Shown here one piece after another: positions 1-8,564 of a DNA stretch of 64,000 bases. Source of the stretch: Yoonia ponticola (lineage in GTDB: Bacteria > Pseudomonadota > Alphaproteobacteria > Rhodobacterales > Rhodobacteraceae); assembly GCF_014199395.1 (NCBI RefSeq), contig NZ_JACIJM010000012.1:1-64000 (forward strand), read 5' to 3'. Position 1 is the first letter of the stretch. Every line of letters begins with the position of its first letter. A program made the translations under genes and the position numbers. A model generated the notes under the pieces. That model ran no database searches and was not told the origin of the DNA. It saw only the letters and a program-made list of their open reading frames with translations.

Positions 1-173
1 TATGACGTCTACGCCCTGCCCAGCCATGCTCACGTCACGCCAAGTGAGACATTTCTACTTTGCGCAACCACGGACATTTCAACTTGGTTGCAACAGTCGA
101 TGTCGCCGCGGGTACATTCTAAACTGGGAAGCGACTTTTCCTCTATCCTACTGGAAAGTCAGGAGAACAGTTT

Positions 174-623
174 ATGAAACGCACCGAGTTAAATCTAGCT
201 GAACGACGTACGATTGAGGACCTTTTGCACCGCAAGGTAAATGTGACTGAGATTGCGCGAAGGATCAATCGGCACCGCGCAACTATCTATCGCGAGATCA
301 AACGCAACTTCTTTAAGGACGACGAGCTACCTCAACTGAGTGGTTATTATGGAATGACGGCACAGCGATGCACCGCTGAGCGTCGCGCAAGACGTAGAAA
401 GCTGGTGCGCATTCCGACACTCCGTGAAGCTGTCATCGACCGGCTTCAGGAAGGTTGCTCACCCGAACAGATTGCTGGTCGCCTGAAGTTCGAAGGTCAT
501 ACGACAACCGTCAGCCATGAGACGATCTATTCTTATGTCTACAGTTCAGATGGTCAGTCTCAGGAGCTCGCACGATATCTGCCAGATCGCCGTAAGAAGC
601 GGAAACCGCGCCATGCGGCATAA
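174..623 (+). pseudogene. IS30-family transposase, N-terminal part
   Basis: This 149-residue frame is the N-terminal DNA-binding half of an IS30 transposase. It starts with the helix-turn-helix region (LNLAERRTIEDLL, then IARRINRHRATIYREIKRN), which in this family binds the terminal repeats, followed by the conserved linker VSHETIYSYVYSSDG. It stops at TAA 621-623 immediately after the basic RRKKRKPRHA stretch, where intact homologues read on into the DDE catalytic domain. The next frame starts with ATG overlapping that stop (TAATG). Either a small deletion or frameshift has broken the gene, or the two halves are joined by frameshifting. Inactivation is more likely, because IS30 transposases are normally a single frame. 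Confidence 0.75.
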
Positions 624-1144
624 TGTTTCCGCTTGAACGCTCAATCCACAACAGGCCCGAGCACGTCAAGGACCGAGAGCATTTTGGCGCATGGGAAGGC
701 GATCTGATGATCTTCCGGCGCGAACACGGCAAGACTAATGTCGCGTCATTGGTCGAACGGAAGACGCGGTACGCCGTGTTATTCCGCAACAACGATCGCA
801 GTTCAAACCACTTCATGACGCGGCTGATGAATGTGATGGAGCCCCTGCCCCAAACCGCTCGCCAGTCGATAACCTTTGACCGCGGGATTGAGTTCTCGGG
901 CTGGCGAAAGCTCAAACCCGGGATCGGAACTGAGGCCTGGTTCTGCGATCCGCAAGCGCCGTGGCAAAAAGGATCCGTCGAAAACCTAAACAAGCGTGCG
1001 CGGCGGTATCTGCCACGCGACACGCCGATCTCGGATCGCGATATGAAGGCAATTTGCGAGCGCATGAACGGAACCCCAAGGAAGTGCATGGGATGGCTTA
1101 CGCCGGCAGAGGCATTTGCCGCAGAACTACGAAAACTTGGATAG
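623..1144 (+). pseudogene. IS30-family transposase, C-terminal DDE part
   Basis: The 173-residue frame carries the integrase-like catalytic core of the same IS30 transposase. The first acidic residue is in GAWEGDLMIF, the second in ITFDRGIEF and the glutamate in WQKGSVENLNKRARRYLP, which is the family's DDE triad in the expected order. It begins at an ATG overlapping the stop codon of the upstream half, in a frame shifted by -1. The catalytic residues are all intact, so the break looks recent. Without the N-terminal DNA-binding half this polypeptide should not transpose on its own. Confidence 0.75.
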
Positions 1145-1192
1145 AGAAATGTCGCAACCTAACTTGAGTTCACACCCCCTAATTATCTCAAA

Positions 1193-2272
1193 TTAAAGAT
1201 AATTTCCAACTTTCTCCCACCAGAACTCTTGTTTTTTTATAGTCCGGCCATGGTCCTCAAGATACATACGATATGACCCATCTGCATGACTTTCGGGTAG
1301 TGGAGAAAATCTAGACCCTAACGCGAGCACAGAAAAATGCTTCGTAGTAGAATAGCCAAACGGAGCAATGTATTGCCCGCGCAAGCCAGATCGAGCGGCT
1401 TGCATGTGAGGGTGGAAGCGTGAAGTAATCATAAAGTCCTCGGGCCCCATAGGAAGTGGTTCATGTGTCAACTCACTCACGTCAAGGCGCTGAAGGTTTG
1501 GTATTTTCTTTTCGAGCTCGTTATAGCGATCTACATCCTTATAATGACACTGCCAAAAAATCTTCCGTTCAAAAGAGTTTATATAGTCAAAATCAAGATT
1601 ACTCACAGCAGCATCAGCCCAACTCTGTGAGTGAATAATAATATGAATTGTTTTCGGTCCTGCCTGCAAAGACGGCTGCATTAAAAATATATCATCAAGA
1701 CCTAAAATAACGTTGGCTTGACCATTAGAAGCTTTTTGTATGTACTCAAAGGATGGATAATCTCGTACCTCAATGGCATCGAAAGCCATTAGAGCCTCCT
1801 TATATACAGCAGGAACACTTTCATCTAATTTTGGTGATGGCATTAGCCCCAGGCCAGTACCAACAACACGGCATCCAGTTTTTTCTTTAAGAGCGGCCCC
1901 TAAACCTATGTAAAAAGCATTATTTGGCCAAAGCTTATTAATGTATCCACCTCCGTGAAGATGGAAAACCTTTGATGAAAGAAGGCGATCTTTTTCTCCT
2001 TCTTCTAATTCTATACCATCATTGAAAAAATTTAGACCTGCTTTGAGAGAGGTCCAGAATCCAGAGGGAAGCTTACTTTGGTATGAATAGAGCGCTGACG
2101 AATAATGAACGTATGGGTATTTCTCTTGAAAGATATTGATGAGTGCTTTTTTCCGCATTCCTGACACAACAATTTTTTCATCTATTTTTCCAGCTAGAAA
2201 GTCGAGCCACTGCCGAACTATCAGTTCATCCCCAAAGTTTGGAACGCCTGCCCCCCCAATTAAATAATACAT
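1193..2272 (-). CDS. polysaccharide pyruvyltransferase family protein
   Basis: The 359-residue product belongs to the polysaccharide pyruvyltransferase family (CsaB/WcaK/ExoV type), which adds ketal pyruvate from phosphoenolpyruvate to sugars of exopolysaccharides or secondary cell-wall polymers in the cytoplasm. Visible family marks are the N-terminal GGAGVPNFGDELIV (about 6-19), the HGGGY glycine-rich turn (106-110) and a C-terminal TSRFHPHMQAARSG segment carrying the conserved R-x-H region. The gene is clearly more AT-rich than most of the window and lies between an IS30 copy and an IS3 remnant, so horizontal arrival is likely. Acceptor sugar and linkage cannot be told from sequence. Negative charge from pyruvate would fit the phosphate-rich capsule module that follows. 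Confidence 0.8.
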   Translation of the reverse strand: MYYLIGGAGVPNFGDELIVRQWLDFLAGKIDEKIVVSGMRKKALINIFQEKYPYVHYSSALYSYQSKLPSGFWTSLKAGLNFFNDGIELEEGEKDRLLSSKVFHLHGGGYINKLWPNNAFYIGLGAALKEKTGCRVVGTGLGLMPSPKLDESVPAVYKEALMAFDAIEVRDYPSFEYIQKASNGQANVILGLDDIFLMQPSLQAGPKTIHIIIHSQSWADAAVSNLDFDYINSFERKIFWQCHYKDVDRYNELEKKIPNLQRLDVSELTHEPLPMGPEDFMITSRFHPHMQAARSGLRGQYIAPFGYSTTKHFSVLALGSRFSPLPESHADGSYRMYLEDHGRTIKKQEFWWEKVGNYL

Positions 2273-2622
2273 TTTTTACATACTTTCAAAGTGAAGCTCG
2301 TTTCGGAAAAGTTGAAATGACCCCAAATATATGGACAAATCTACGACCTGCCTTCAGAAGGTGTCCCACCTATAACGAGAATTTGCGGTTCTGGACTTCA
2401 TAATCGGAGGCTTCGTGTTGGGCAAGTATATCATGCTCAAAGCGCCAAAATTTATCAAACGCTTTGAATATTGAGGATCTGGTGACAGTGTCGGATGTAA
2501 TTTTGCCACCGAGAGGCTTTGTTGCAAAGATCTTCGATCTAATATTCTCCTTATGAAACCTGGACCAGTCGCCGTTTGATGCCGCTCCTTTGATAGTATT
2601 TACTGCAACAAAGAAGATTAAC
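2273..2622. other. gene-free AT-rich stretch with small inverted-repeat remnant
   Basis: About 350 bases hold no credible gene. Inside it, ggctttgttgcaaa at 2515-2528 and actgcaacaaag at 2602-2613 form an imperfect inverted repeat about 99 bases end to end. The GGCTTTGTTGC-type end resembles IS5/IS6-class termini, so this may be an IS end relic or a MITE-like fragment. A short palindrome (agatcttcgatct) lies just inside the left arm. The stretch also contains the upstream region of the pyruvyltransferase gene. Confidence 0.4.
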
Positions 2623-3200
2623 TATGGGACTGAAACGGACGGACGAATTTAGGCAAGATGCGGTGCGCATCGCACTGACCAGTGGGCTGACACGCTAGCA
2701 GGTCACTGGTGTTCTTCGCGAGCCAAAAGCCGTGAAGTTTAAGTTCATCGAAGAGCACCGATTTGCATTCTCTATTGGTCAGATGTGCCACGTGATGGAC
2801 GTCGGTCTTTGTGGTTTGCGCGCGTTTCGCAACTGCCCTGCCAGCCGCTGGCAGCGATCTGATTTGTCGCCCTGGCGCATATCAATGAGCAGTCACATCT
2901 CAGCCTGGGCAGTTACGGTCGCCCACGAATGACTGAAGAGCTGAAAGAGATTTGCCTTAATATCGGCCACCGCCGTGTCGGGCGTTTGATGCGCCAGAAC
3001 GGCATACACGCAAGCATAAGGTGACGACAGACAGCGATCATAAGTTCAATATCGTGCCAAACCCGCTGGATCGTAACTTCTCAGCAGATGCGCCCAATCA
3101 GAAGTGGGCAGGTGACATCACCTATATCTGGACGAAAAAAGAGGGTTGGGTTTATCTCGCTGTAATCCTGGATCTACATTCACCGCGCGTCCTCGCTTGT
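2623..3200 (+). pseudogene. decayed IS3-family transposase remnant (OrfA/OrfB)
   Basis: From ATG 2623 the reading GLKRTDEFRQDAVRIALTSG is the start of an IS3-family OrfA, but a TAG follows almost at once and the sequence jumps to OrfB-like KFKFIEEHRFAFSIGQMCHV (from 2732). After 2932 the frame changes: MTEELKE..NIGHRRVGRLMRQNG continues in another frame, and NQKWAGDITYIWT with YLAVILDLHS appears from 3021. The match ends near 3200, before the rest of the DDE core. Multiple frame breaks, an internal deletion and a truncated 3' end show an old, inactive copy. Its 3' flank runs into the end of the glycerophosphotransferase gene on the other strand. Confidence 0.75.
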
Positions 3201-3296
3201 AACAGTTGCCGACGCTTGGCTACTTATAAGGCAGATGCTAGGAAATACTCTTGTGCGCCATCTCTCGCATCGGCCGTCATATTCTTGTTATGGGTC

Positions 3297-5459
3297 CTAC
3301 ACCTGACTTTGAGCGAAGACTATCTCGCAAACCCGCGCGGTGGCATAACCATCGTCCCATGCGCAAAATTTGGTATGAAAGGCATCCATGCTGGCTTTGG
3401 CCTCTGGGGATAGGGCATGATCGTCGCGCAAGGCAGTTTCAAGCTCTGAGAGAGTTTCGCAGTAAACACCTGGGTGTTCTTCACTGATGTCAAAGTAGGT
3501 ACCGCGTGTGGCCTCATAATGTATTTTGTCATAGGCAAAAATGACAATTGGGCGTTTTTGAACGGCAAAGTCGAACATAATCGACGAATAATCCGTGATT
3601 AGCATATCTGTGGCTAACAAGACATCTGTGGAGCTGGCGTGTGCGCTGACGTCCATCACGCGCGAATTATTCAACCAACTGCTGTCAGGAGCCAAAAAGT
3701 AATGATCGCGAACTGCCAAAACACTGTCCTCGTCTAGCCCCGCCATGATGGTAGAGATGATTGTCTCTTTGTCTGGGTAATCTGTAGGGTTTTTCTGGTT
3801 TGAAGCTGAGCGAAATGTTGGCGCATAAAGCACAACTCGTTTGTCCGCAGGTAAGCCTAACGTTTCGCGCATTGCGGCGCGTTCGCTTGGGGTGGCTGTG
3901 ACGAGGCGATCGTTGCGGGGATAACCTGTTTCTAAAATCTTAAAATTATAGGGAAAACCTTGCCGCCAGATACGAGAGGAATATTCATTGCTTGAAATGA
4001 CATAGTCCCACCGCTTGCAGCGCTGAGCAAAAGCATTGGTATTACCGAGCCCTGACGGATTTTTCCGCAAGATATTCAGACCCATAAACTTGAGTGGCGT
4101 CCCATGTTTTGTCTGAACGTGGATCGTGCCCTTCCTTTTTATTACTTCAGTCGGAAAATTTGCGTTGGTGATCAGGATACGCGCTCGAGCTATATAGTAG
4201 AAATAGCGCAGGGTCTTTTCGCGCACATGCACAGCGTTGCCCGCAGTGCGACGCATCTCCACTCCGTCGCGAGCAACCCAGACATGTAGATATTTGCCCG
4301 GTGCAGTGTCTAAAAGGTGAGTAAAAATGTCATAGGGGTTACAATCAATTTTTTTGCCCCAATAAGATTCATAAATTACCATATCTTGTGCAACGGGCAA
4401 GCGGACTAATACATTGTTGTATATTGAAAGATTTAGACGCGCTCGTAGATTGCGGGCAGTCTTGCGAACATATTTAACGGCTTTACTCTCACGAACCGAG
4501 AGATACATTTCGCTCTTAAGCGCATTACGTAAGGTAAAACCTGGGCGTGATCCTAGCAGCATGCTAGAGCGCCCAACTACTGAAGCCCTGAAGTTTTTGC
4601 GAGGCTCACAAAGCGCCTCGATCTGTTGCGCAAAGTCATACCGTCTCTTAGGCGGCAGTCTATCCTTATTATCTAGCACTGTCAAAAGGCTATTAAAGCG
4701 ACGCAATGCCAATGCCTGACCATATTGCTCATACCACTGTGGATTTCTTTCAAGTAACTTCCAAAGCTCAGCCCATCGGTCAAAAATATCAAAATGGGCA
4801 TCGTCACGGCTACGCAGGATAGATCCCTGACGTTGCCGGTAAAGAATTGCGACATCGGGTATGGTGACAATGGTTTTTGCCATCATCAGCACAGCATAGT
4901 TCCATGCGATATCCTCGTATTTACCTGCCGGAAACGTCAGTTTAGACGACAATAGGAAATTGCGCCTGTAAACCTTATTCCACGCTACATTCAAGTTATT
5001 AAAAAGCTTAACTCTCTCATCGACTGTTTCATGAACGCGACTCGTAAGCAGTCGGCTGAGTACATTATCTACTACCTTGCCGTCCTCATAGAGTCGCGCA
5101 TGATTGACGATAGCAACGTCGGGCGTTGTGATGATCGCCTCTTGCATTTTAGTATGCGCGTTTGGGGTGAACACATCATCGCCATCAAGATAGGCAATAT
5201 AATCACCAGTAGCTTGTGCCGTCCCCAAATTACGGACAGGGCCAAGGCCGATGTTCCTGACATTAGTGACGACGCGAACGTTGGTGTGGTTTCCGACAGC
5301 TCGGTTAATAACCTCTAACGTCCGGTCGGTCGAAGCATCGTTAACTACGATCACCTCATAAAAAGCAGGGGTTTGTTGTAACGCGGAACTGACAGCCTCC
5401 TCTATAAAATTTTCGACGTTGTAAGCAGCAATAATAACTGAAATTCTTTGCTCGTTCAT
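3297..5459 (-). CDS. bifunctional GT2 glycosyltransferase / CDP-glycerol glycerophosphotransferase
   Basis: The 720-residue protein fuses two enzymes. The N-terminus is a GT-A fold family 2 glycosyltransferase (SVIIAAYNVENFIEEA from 8; DxD-like LDGDD at 91-95). The C-terminal half is a TagF/TagB-type CDP-glycerol:glycerophosphate glycerophosphotransferase, with KHGTP near residue 451, VLYAPTFR, and TDYSS near residue 623, the family's nucleotide-binding signatures. Such enzymes polymerise or add glycerol-3-phosphate in teichoic acids and some Gram-negative capsules. The divergently placed cytidylyltransferase gene at 5680 would supply CDP-glycerol. GC is lower than the downstream genes, hinting at transfer. 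I infer a cytoplasmic, membrane-associated role in building a glycerol-phosphate-containing capsule. The polymer itself is not identifiable. Confidence 0.85.
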   Translation of the reverse strand: MNEQRISVIIAAYNVENFIEEAVSSALQQTPAFYEVIVVNDASTDRTLEVINRAVGNHTNVRVVTNVRNIGLGPVRNLGTAQATGDYIAYLDGDDVFTPNAHTKMQEAIITTPDVAIVNHARLYEDGKVVDNVLSRLLTSRVHETVDERVKLFNNLNVAWNKVYRRNFLLSSKLTFPAGKYEDIAWNYAVLMMAKTIVTIPDVAILYRQRQGSILRSRDDAHFDIFDRWAELWKLLERNPQWYEQYGQALALRRFNSLLTVLDNKDRLPPKRRYDFAQQIEALCEPRKNFRASVVGRSSMLLGSRPGFTLRNALKSEMYLSVRESKAVKYVRKTARNLRARLNLSIYNNVLVRLPVAQDMVIYESYWGKKIDCNPYDIFTHLLDTAPGKYLHVWVARDGVEMRRTAGNAVHVREKTLRYFYYIARARILITNANFPTEVIKRKGTIHVQTKHGTPLKFMGLNILRKNPSGLGNTNAFAQRCKRWDYVISSNEYSSRIWRQGFPYNFKILETGYPRNDRLVTATPSERAAMRETLGLPADKRVVLYAPTFRSASNQKNPTDYPDKETIISTIMAGLDEDSVLAVRDHYFLAPDSSWLNNSRVMDVSAHASSTDVLLATDMLITDYSSIMFDFAVQKRPIVIFAYDKIHYEATRGTYFDISEEHPGVYCETLSELETALRDDHALSPEAKASMDAFHTKFCAWDDGYATARVCEIVFAQSQV

Positions 5460-5679
5460 TTGCGCGCTGCTTTCTCTACATGGCTTTCAACCCAGACCAC
5501 ATACATCTGGGAGCTAAGCAATAGCAACGTCTGGCGTTATCAAGGCGACCACATTGGGTGTGTTAATGACAGAACGCAAACGTATATTAATCATGCAATA
5601 AGGCTTGTATGCTTATAAGGTGTACACAAAAAGACTATGTGGACGAGCGCTGACGGTGGAGCAGTAGAGGGATAATACG

Positions 5680-6084
5680 TTGAAAAAAGTCATTACCTAC
5701 GGGACCTTTGATACCCTGCACTTCGGGCATATACGTCTTTTGGAGCGTGCCAAAAGCCTTGGTGATTATCTGATCGTGGGCCTGTCCACCGACAAATTTA
5801 ATGCAGGCAAAGGCAAGACGTCACACTTTAACTACGCTGAGCGCAAAGCCTTTCTTGAAGCGATCCGCTATGTCGACGAGGTCATCCCAGAAGAGGATTG
5901 GGAGCAGAAATCACGTGATGTTGTCGCACATGAGATTGATACCTTCACCATGGGTGACGATTGGGCTGGTGAGTTCGATTTTCTAGCCGAGTTTTGCGAC
6001 GTCCATTATCTAAGCCGCACGCCAGCGATCTCGAGCACGTTGATCAAGGCAAATATGACAAAGCCGGGCGTTAAAACGGGCTAA
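5680..6084 (+). CDS. tagD: glycerol-3-phosphate cytidylyltransferase
   Basis: The 134-residue product matches the TagD/TarD nucleotidyltransferase family in length and motifs. YGTFDTLHFGH contains the HxGH CTP-binding motif (HFGH, 14-17), and RTPAISST (about 113-120) is the equivalent of the family's RTEGISTT motif. It converts sn-glycerol-3-phosphate and CTP to CDP-glycerol. Translation begins at TTG 5680, with AGAGGG about nine bases upstream; no ATG precedes the conserved motif. It is divergent from the GT2/glycerophosphotransferase fusion that should use its product, with a 220-base shared promoter region. This donor-enzyme pairing is the strongest hint that the local capsule contains glycerol phosphate. 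Confidence 0.9.
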   Translation: MKKVITYGTFDTLHFGHIRLLERAKSLGDYLIVGLSTDKFNAGKGKTSHFNYAERKAFLEAIRYVDEVIPEEDWEQKSRDVVAHEIDTFTMGDDWAGEFDFLAEFCDVHYLSRTPAISSTLIKANMTKPGVKTG

Positions 6085-6239
6085 GCTGGATTTGGCTTTT
6101 CGTCGGGAACGGCAAGTGTCGCGGCGATATTCTGCGCGATCTCGCTCACTGGCTTGCAGGCAGCCAGACCTTCGAGAATTTGAAGTTCAATCAACTTCAC
6201 CGGTGTCGCAGTTGTCGTATCAAAGCGGTGCTGGAACAT
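6081..6239 (-). CDS. small hypothetical protein, 52 residues
   Basis: An ATG at 6239 on the minus strand opens a 52-residue frame ending at TAG 6081-6083, overlapping the last bases of the converging cytidylyltransferase gene. AGGAGA lies seven bases before the ATG, one of the better ribosome-binding sites in this area, which is why I regard it as real. The product has an amphipathic stretch (VKLIELQILEGLAAC, then VSEIAQNIAATLAVPDE) that could be a small helical domain loosely reminiscent of PqqD-like or helix-turn-helix folds. No function is recognised. It sits between two capsule genes on the opposite strand. Confidence 0.5.
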   Translation of the reverse strand: MFQHRFDTTTATPVKLIELQILEGLAACKPVSEIAQNIAATLAVPDEKPNPA

Positions 6240-6448
6240 GTGATGTCTCCTGTCGCGGCAATCATAGGCTCAGATTGGGTGACGTTTGTATCAAAGCAAT
6301 GACAATTTTTTAACATTGCTATGAAACCTCAACGCAGTGCTGTGACGTGCATTGTCATGCGGGCCTTTTTCATGTTGAAACGCACTACCAAAGCAAAAGG
6401 ACGTCCGGTGCCCTATCTTCGATTGATCAACCTGTCAGAGACGGCACA

Positions 6449-7684
6449 ATGAAACTCTACCTTCCTAAAAGCTTTAAGATGATGATGTTGCTGAACCATA
6501 ACCATGGTGCCTTGGTGCGTGGGATTGCAGCAAGCCTTGCTTATATCATGACACTGATTGTCACGCGCCGCCATGTGCTAGCAGCCGAGCTTGCAGGATG
6601 TTTTTGGACAAAAAATGATTTTAAGTTGGGTGCACGCCGCAGCGCTTGGTATGCACGTCGGTCCTGGCTAAAGCTTGATGTGTCCCAAGATGACTTTTTT
6701 GATCCTACCGAGGGTATGAATGACACCCAACTCGATGGGTTGGAGCGGTTTATCATTGCGCGTAAGCGTCATTTAGAACCTATTGTTTATGCCGCTGACC
6801 GTGCTTTTGTGGCCGCCCGAAGGCTCGACAACAATAGCGACCCTGCCCAACGCATACCCAATATGACTGCGTTTAAGGCGGCTTGTGATGCGCTGCTCGT
6901 ACACCGGGGCGAAACGCTTCCGAGCACTTTGAAACCAAAGAAGCCACGCAAAGGTGACTTTCCGATTGAGGACGCCAAACAAGCACTGGATGATTTCGTC
7001 ACCCTGTTTCCACTTGATCAGTTGCCTTGGTTTTTTGTGTCAGGCACGTTTCTTGGGCTTGTACGGGAAAAGGGTTTTCTCGCCCACGACTATGATATCG
7101 ACCTTGGCGTCTTTGAGGACGAAATCGATATCCGTGCAACCTGTGCCGCGATTTTGGCAAGCGACCGCTTTGTGTTGAAAAAATACGACTACCACAAGTC
7201 GAGCCTGTTCAACACGGATACCACCTCGACCAATCCTGATGTGCCGTACATCCTCAAGATTATTCACACATCAGGCATTCATATCGACCTGTTCATTCAC
7301 TACCGCGACACCCGCGTCACACCCGCGATCCACTGGCATGGGTCATCCCTGCATCGCTGGGAAAACAGTGCCTTCGAGGTCGTGCCTTATGCGTTCTACG
7401 ATCACACTGTGCTGGGACCTGCCGATGCGGATCGGTATTTGACCGAAAATTACGGCGATTGGCGCACGCCAGTCACAGAGTTCAACTGCACGACTGACAC
7501 GCCTAATCTTGTGCTGGTCCCACACCCCATTGCGGTTGTGATCTTTCTGAAACGCTACGTGTTCAACAAGGCCTTTGATCCTGCCGCCGCCAACCAGCTT
7601 GAGGCAGAGCTGCGCACAAATGGATTCTTGGTCGACGGGCCTGACGGGGCGCTCCAGTTCTCTGGCGACTTATTTGCAAACTGA
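6449..7684 (+). CDS. LicD family phosphotransferase
   Basis: The protein (411 residues from ATG 6449; an upstream in-frame ATG at 6347 would add 34 unlikely residues) carries the LicD nucleotidyltransferase core near residues 197-220: SGTFLGLVREKGFLAHD followed by YDIDLG, matching the family's G-T-x-L-G-x-x-R and D-x-D metal site. LicD enzymes move phosphocholine or related phospho-groups from CDP-activated donors onto cell-surface glycans. The preceding about 190 residues are unassigned and include a hydrophobic segment (GIAASLAYIMTLIV). It is the first gene of a tight group with the capsule exporter genes kpsM, kpsE and kpsT (13 bases to kpsM), so I infer decoration of the exported capsule with a phosphodiester substituent. 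Confidence 0.8.
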   Translation: MKLYLPKSFKMMMLLNHNHGALVRGIAASLAYIMTLIVTRRHVLAAELAGCFWTKNDFKLGARRSAWYARRSWLKLDVSQDDFFDPTEGMNDTQLDGLERFIIARKRHLEPIVYAADRAFVAARRLDNNSDPAQRIPNMTAFKAACDALLVHRGETLPSTLKPKKPRKGDFPIEDAKQALDDFVTLFPLDQLPWFFVSGTFLGLVREKGFLAHDYDIDLGVFEDEIDIRATCAAILASDRFVLKKYDYHKSSLFNTDTTSTNPDVPYILKIIHTSGIHIDLFIHYRDTRVTPAIHWHGSSLHRWENSAFEVVPYAFYDHTVLGPADADRYLTENYGDWRTPVTEFNCTTDTPNLVLVPHPIAVVIFLKRYVFNKAFDPAAANQLEAELRTNGFLVDGPDGALQFSGDLFAN

Positions 7685-7697
7685 TCTATAAAGACAC

Positions 7698-8495
7698 ATG
7701 TCCAACTCCACGCCAACTCGCGGTGATATGCCTGCCCTGACGCCCTTGCGGTCGATCTTGGCGTTGATGTTACGCGAGATGGGGTCGACCTATGGCGACA
7801 GCCCGGGCGGATATGTCTGGGCCATCTTACAACCCATTGGAATGATAGCCATTCTGACGGTCGGCTTTTCACTAATAATAAAATCGCCCGCGTTAGGCAC
7901 TAGTTTCATCCTGTTTTACGCAACGGGCTTTCTAACCTACAGCATGTTCAATCAGCTAATGCGGGCGGTATTGGCCGCGCTGAAATACTCAAAAGCGATG
8001 CTCGCTTATCCACGTGTCATCTGGCTAGATGCCATTCTGGCGCGTTTTTTGCTGAACGCCCTGACATTCTTGACGGTCTTTTGCATCGTCATCACGGGCG
8101 TGCTTGTGTTTGATGATACACGAACAGTTATTACGATTCAGCCGATCATAGTTGGCCTTATGATTTGCATGTTCTCAGGGCTGGGTGTGGGCATGATCAA
8201 CTGCCTGCTGATTGGGCTGTTTCCCGTTTGGGAGGTTATCTGGAAAATTTTGACGAGACCGTTGTTCATCGCATCCGGTGTCATCTTTATCTATGAAGAT
8301 ATGCCACGCATGGTCCAAGACATCTTGTGGTGGAACCCCGTTCTACATGCAACTGGCCTTGTCCGCACAGGGTTTTACCCCAACTACCATGCAAGTTATG
8401 TGTCGCTAACCTATTGCTTCGCTTTCTCTATGATCTTGATTGCATTCGCCCTTTTGATGCTTTGGAACAAGCACGCAAAAATTCTGAACCGTTAG
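7698..8495 (+). CDS. kpsM: capsule polysaccharide ABC transporter permease (KpsM-like)
   Basis: The 265-residue integral membrane protein has about six hydrophobic segments and the ABC-2 capsule-permease opening (LMLREMGSTYGDSPGGYVWA), in which an LxREMxxRYGxSxxGYxW-like pattern is typical of KpsM/CtrC/BexB. With KpsT it forms the inner-membrane ABC exporter that moves completed, lipid-linked capsule chains to the periplasm. The aromatic-rich end of the conserved domain (MVQDILWWNPVLHATGLVR) is also typical. It sits 13 bases after licD and 70 before kpsE, consistent with one operon. Confidence 0.9.
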   Translation: MSNSTPTRGDMPALTPLRSILALMLREMGSTYGDSPGGYVWAILQPIGMIAILTVGFSLIIKSPALGTSFILFYATGFLTYSMFNQLMRAVLAALKYSKAMLAYPRVIWLDAILARFLLNALTFLTVFCIVITGVLVFDDTRTVITIQPIIVGLMICMFSGLGVGMINCLLIGLFPVWEVIWKILTRPLFIASGVIFIYEDMPRMVQDILWWNPVLHATGLVRTGFYPNYHASYVSLTYCFAFSMILIAFALLMLWNKHAKILNR

Positions 8496-8564
8496 GGAAG
8501 CACTGGCCTGATGACGTGCAACCCGCTAAGTTCGACTTAACAATAAGTAGGCTAGACATAACTC

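Larger units (their letters stand above)
75..1172 (+). mobile_element. IS30-family insertion sequence, transposase split
   Basis: The element is defined by the two transposase halves at 174-623 and 623-1144. Imperfect terminal inverted repeats are visible: the left end near 79-95 (tcaacttggttgcaaca) resembles the reverse complement of the right end near 1150-1167 (tgtcgcaacctaacttga), with a small gap. IS30 elements normally carry one transposase of about 320 residues, and the two halves here sum to 322. The exact outer ends and any target duplication cannot be fixed by eye. It borders a low-GC gene and other IS debris, so this end of the region has been a landing site for mobile DNA. Confidence 0.7.

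Noticed and set aside
2..202. Short open frame at the window start
   Set aside because: It covers the left IS30 end and runs into the transposase start; the composition is not protein-like.
6347..6448. Longer N-terminus for the LicD protein
   Set aside because: The extra residues lack similarity and ATG 6449 is a better placed start; the upstream bases look like a leader.
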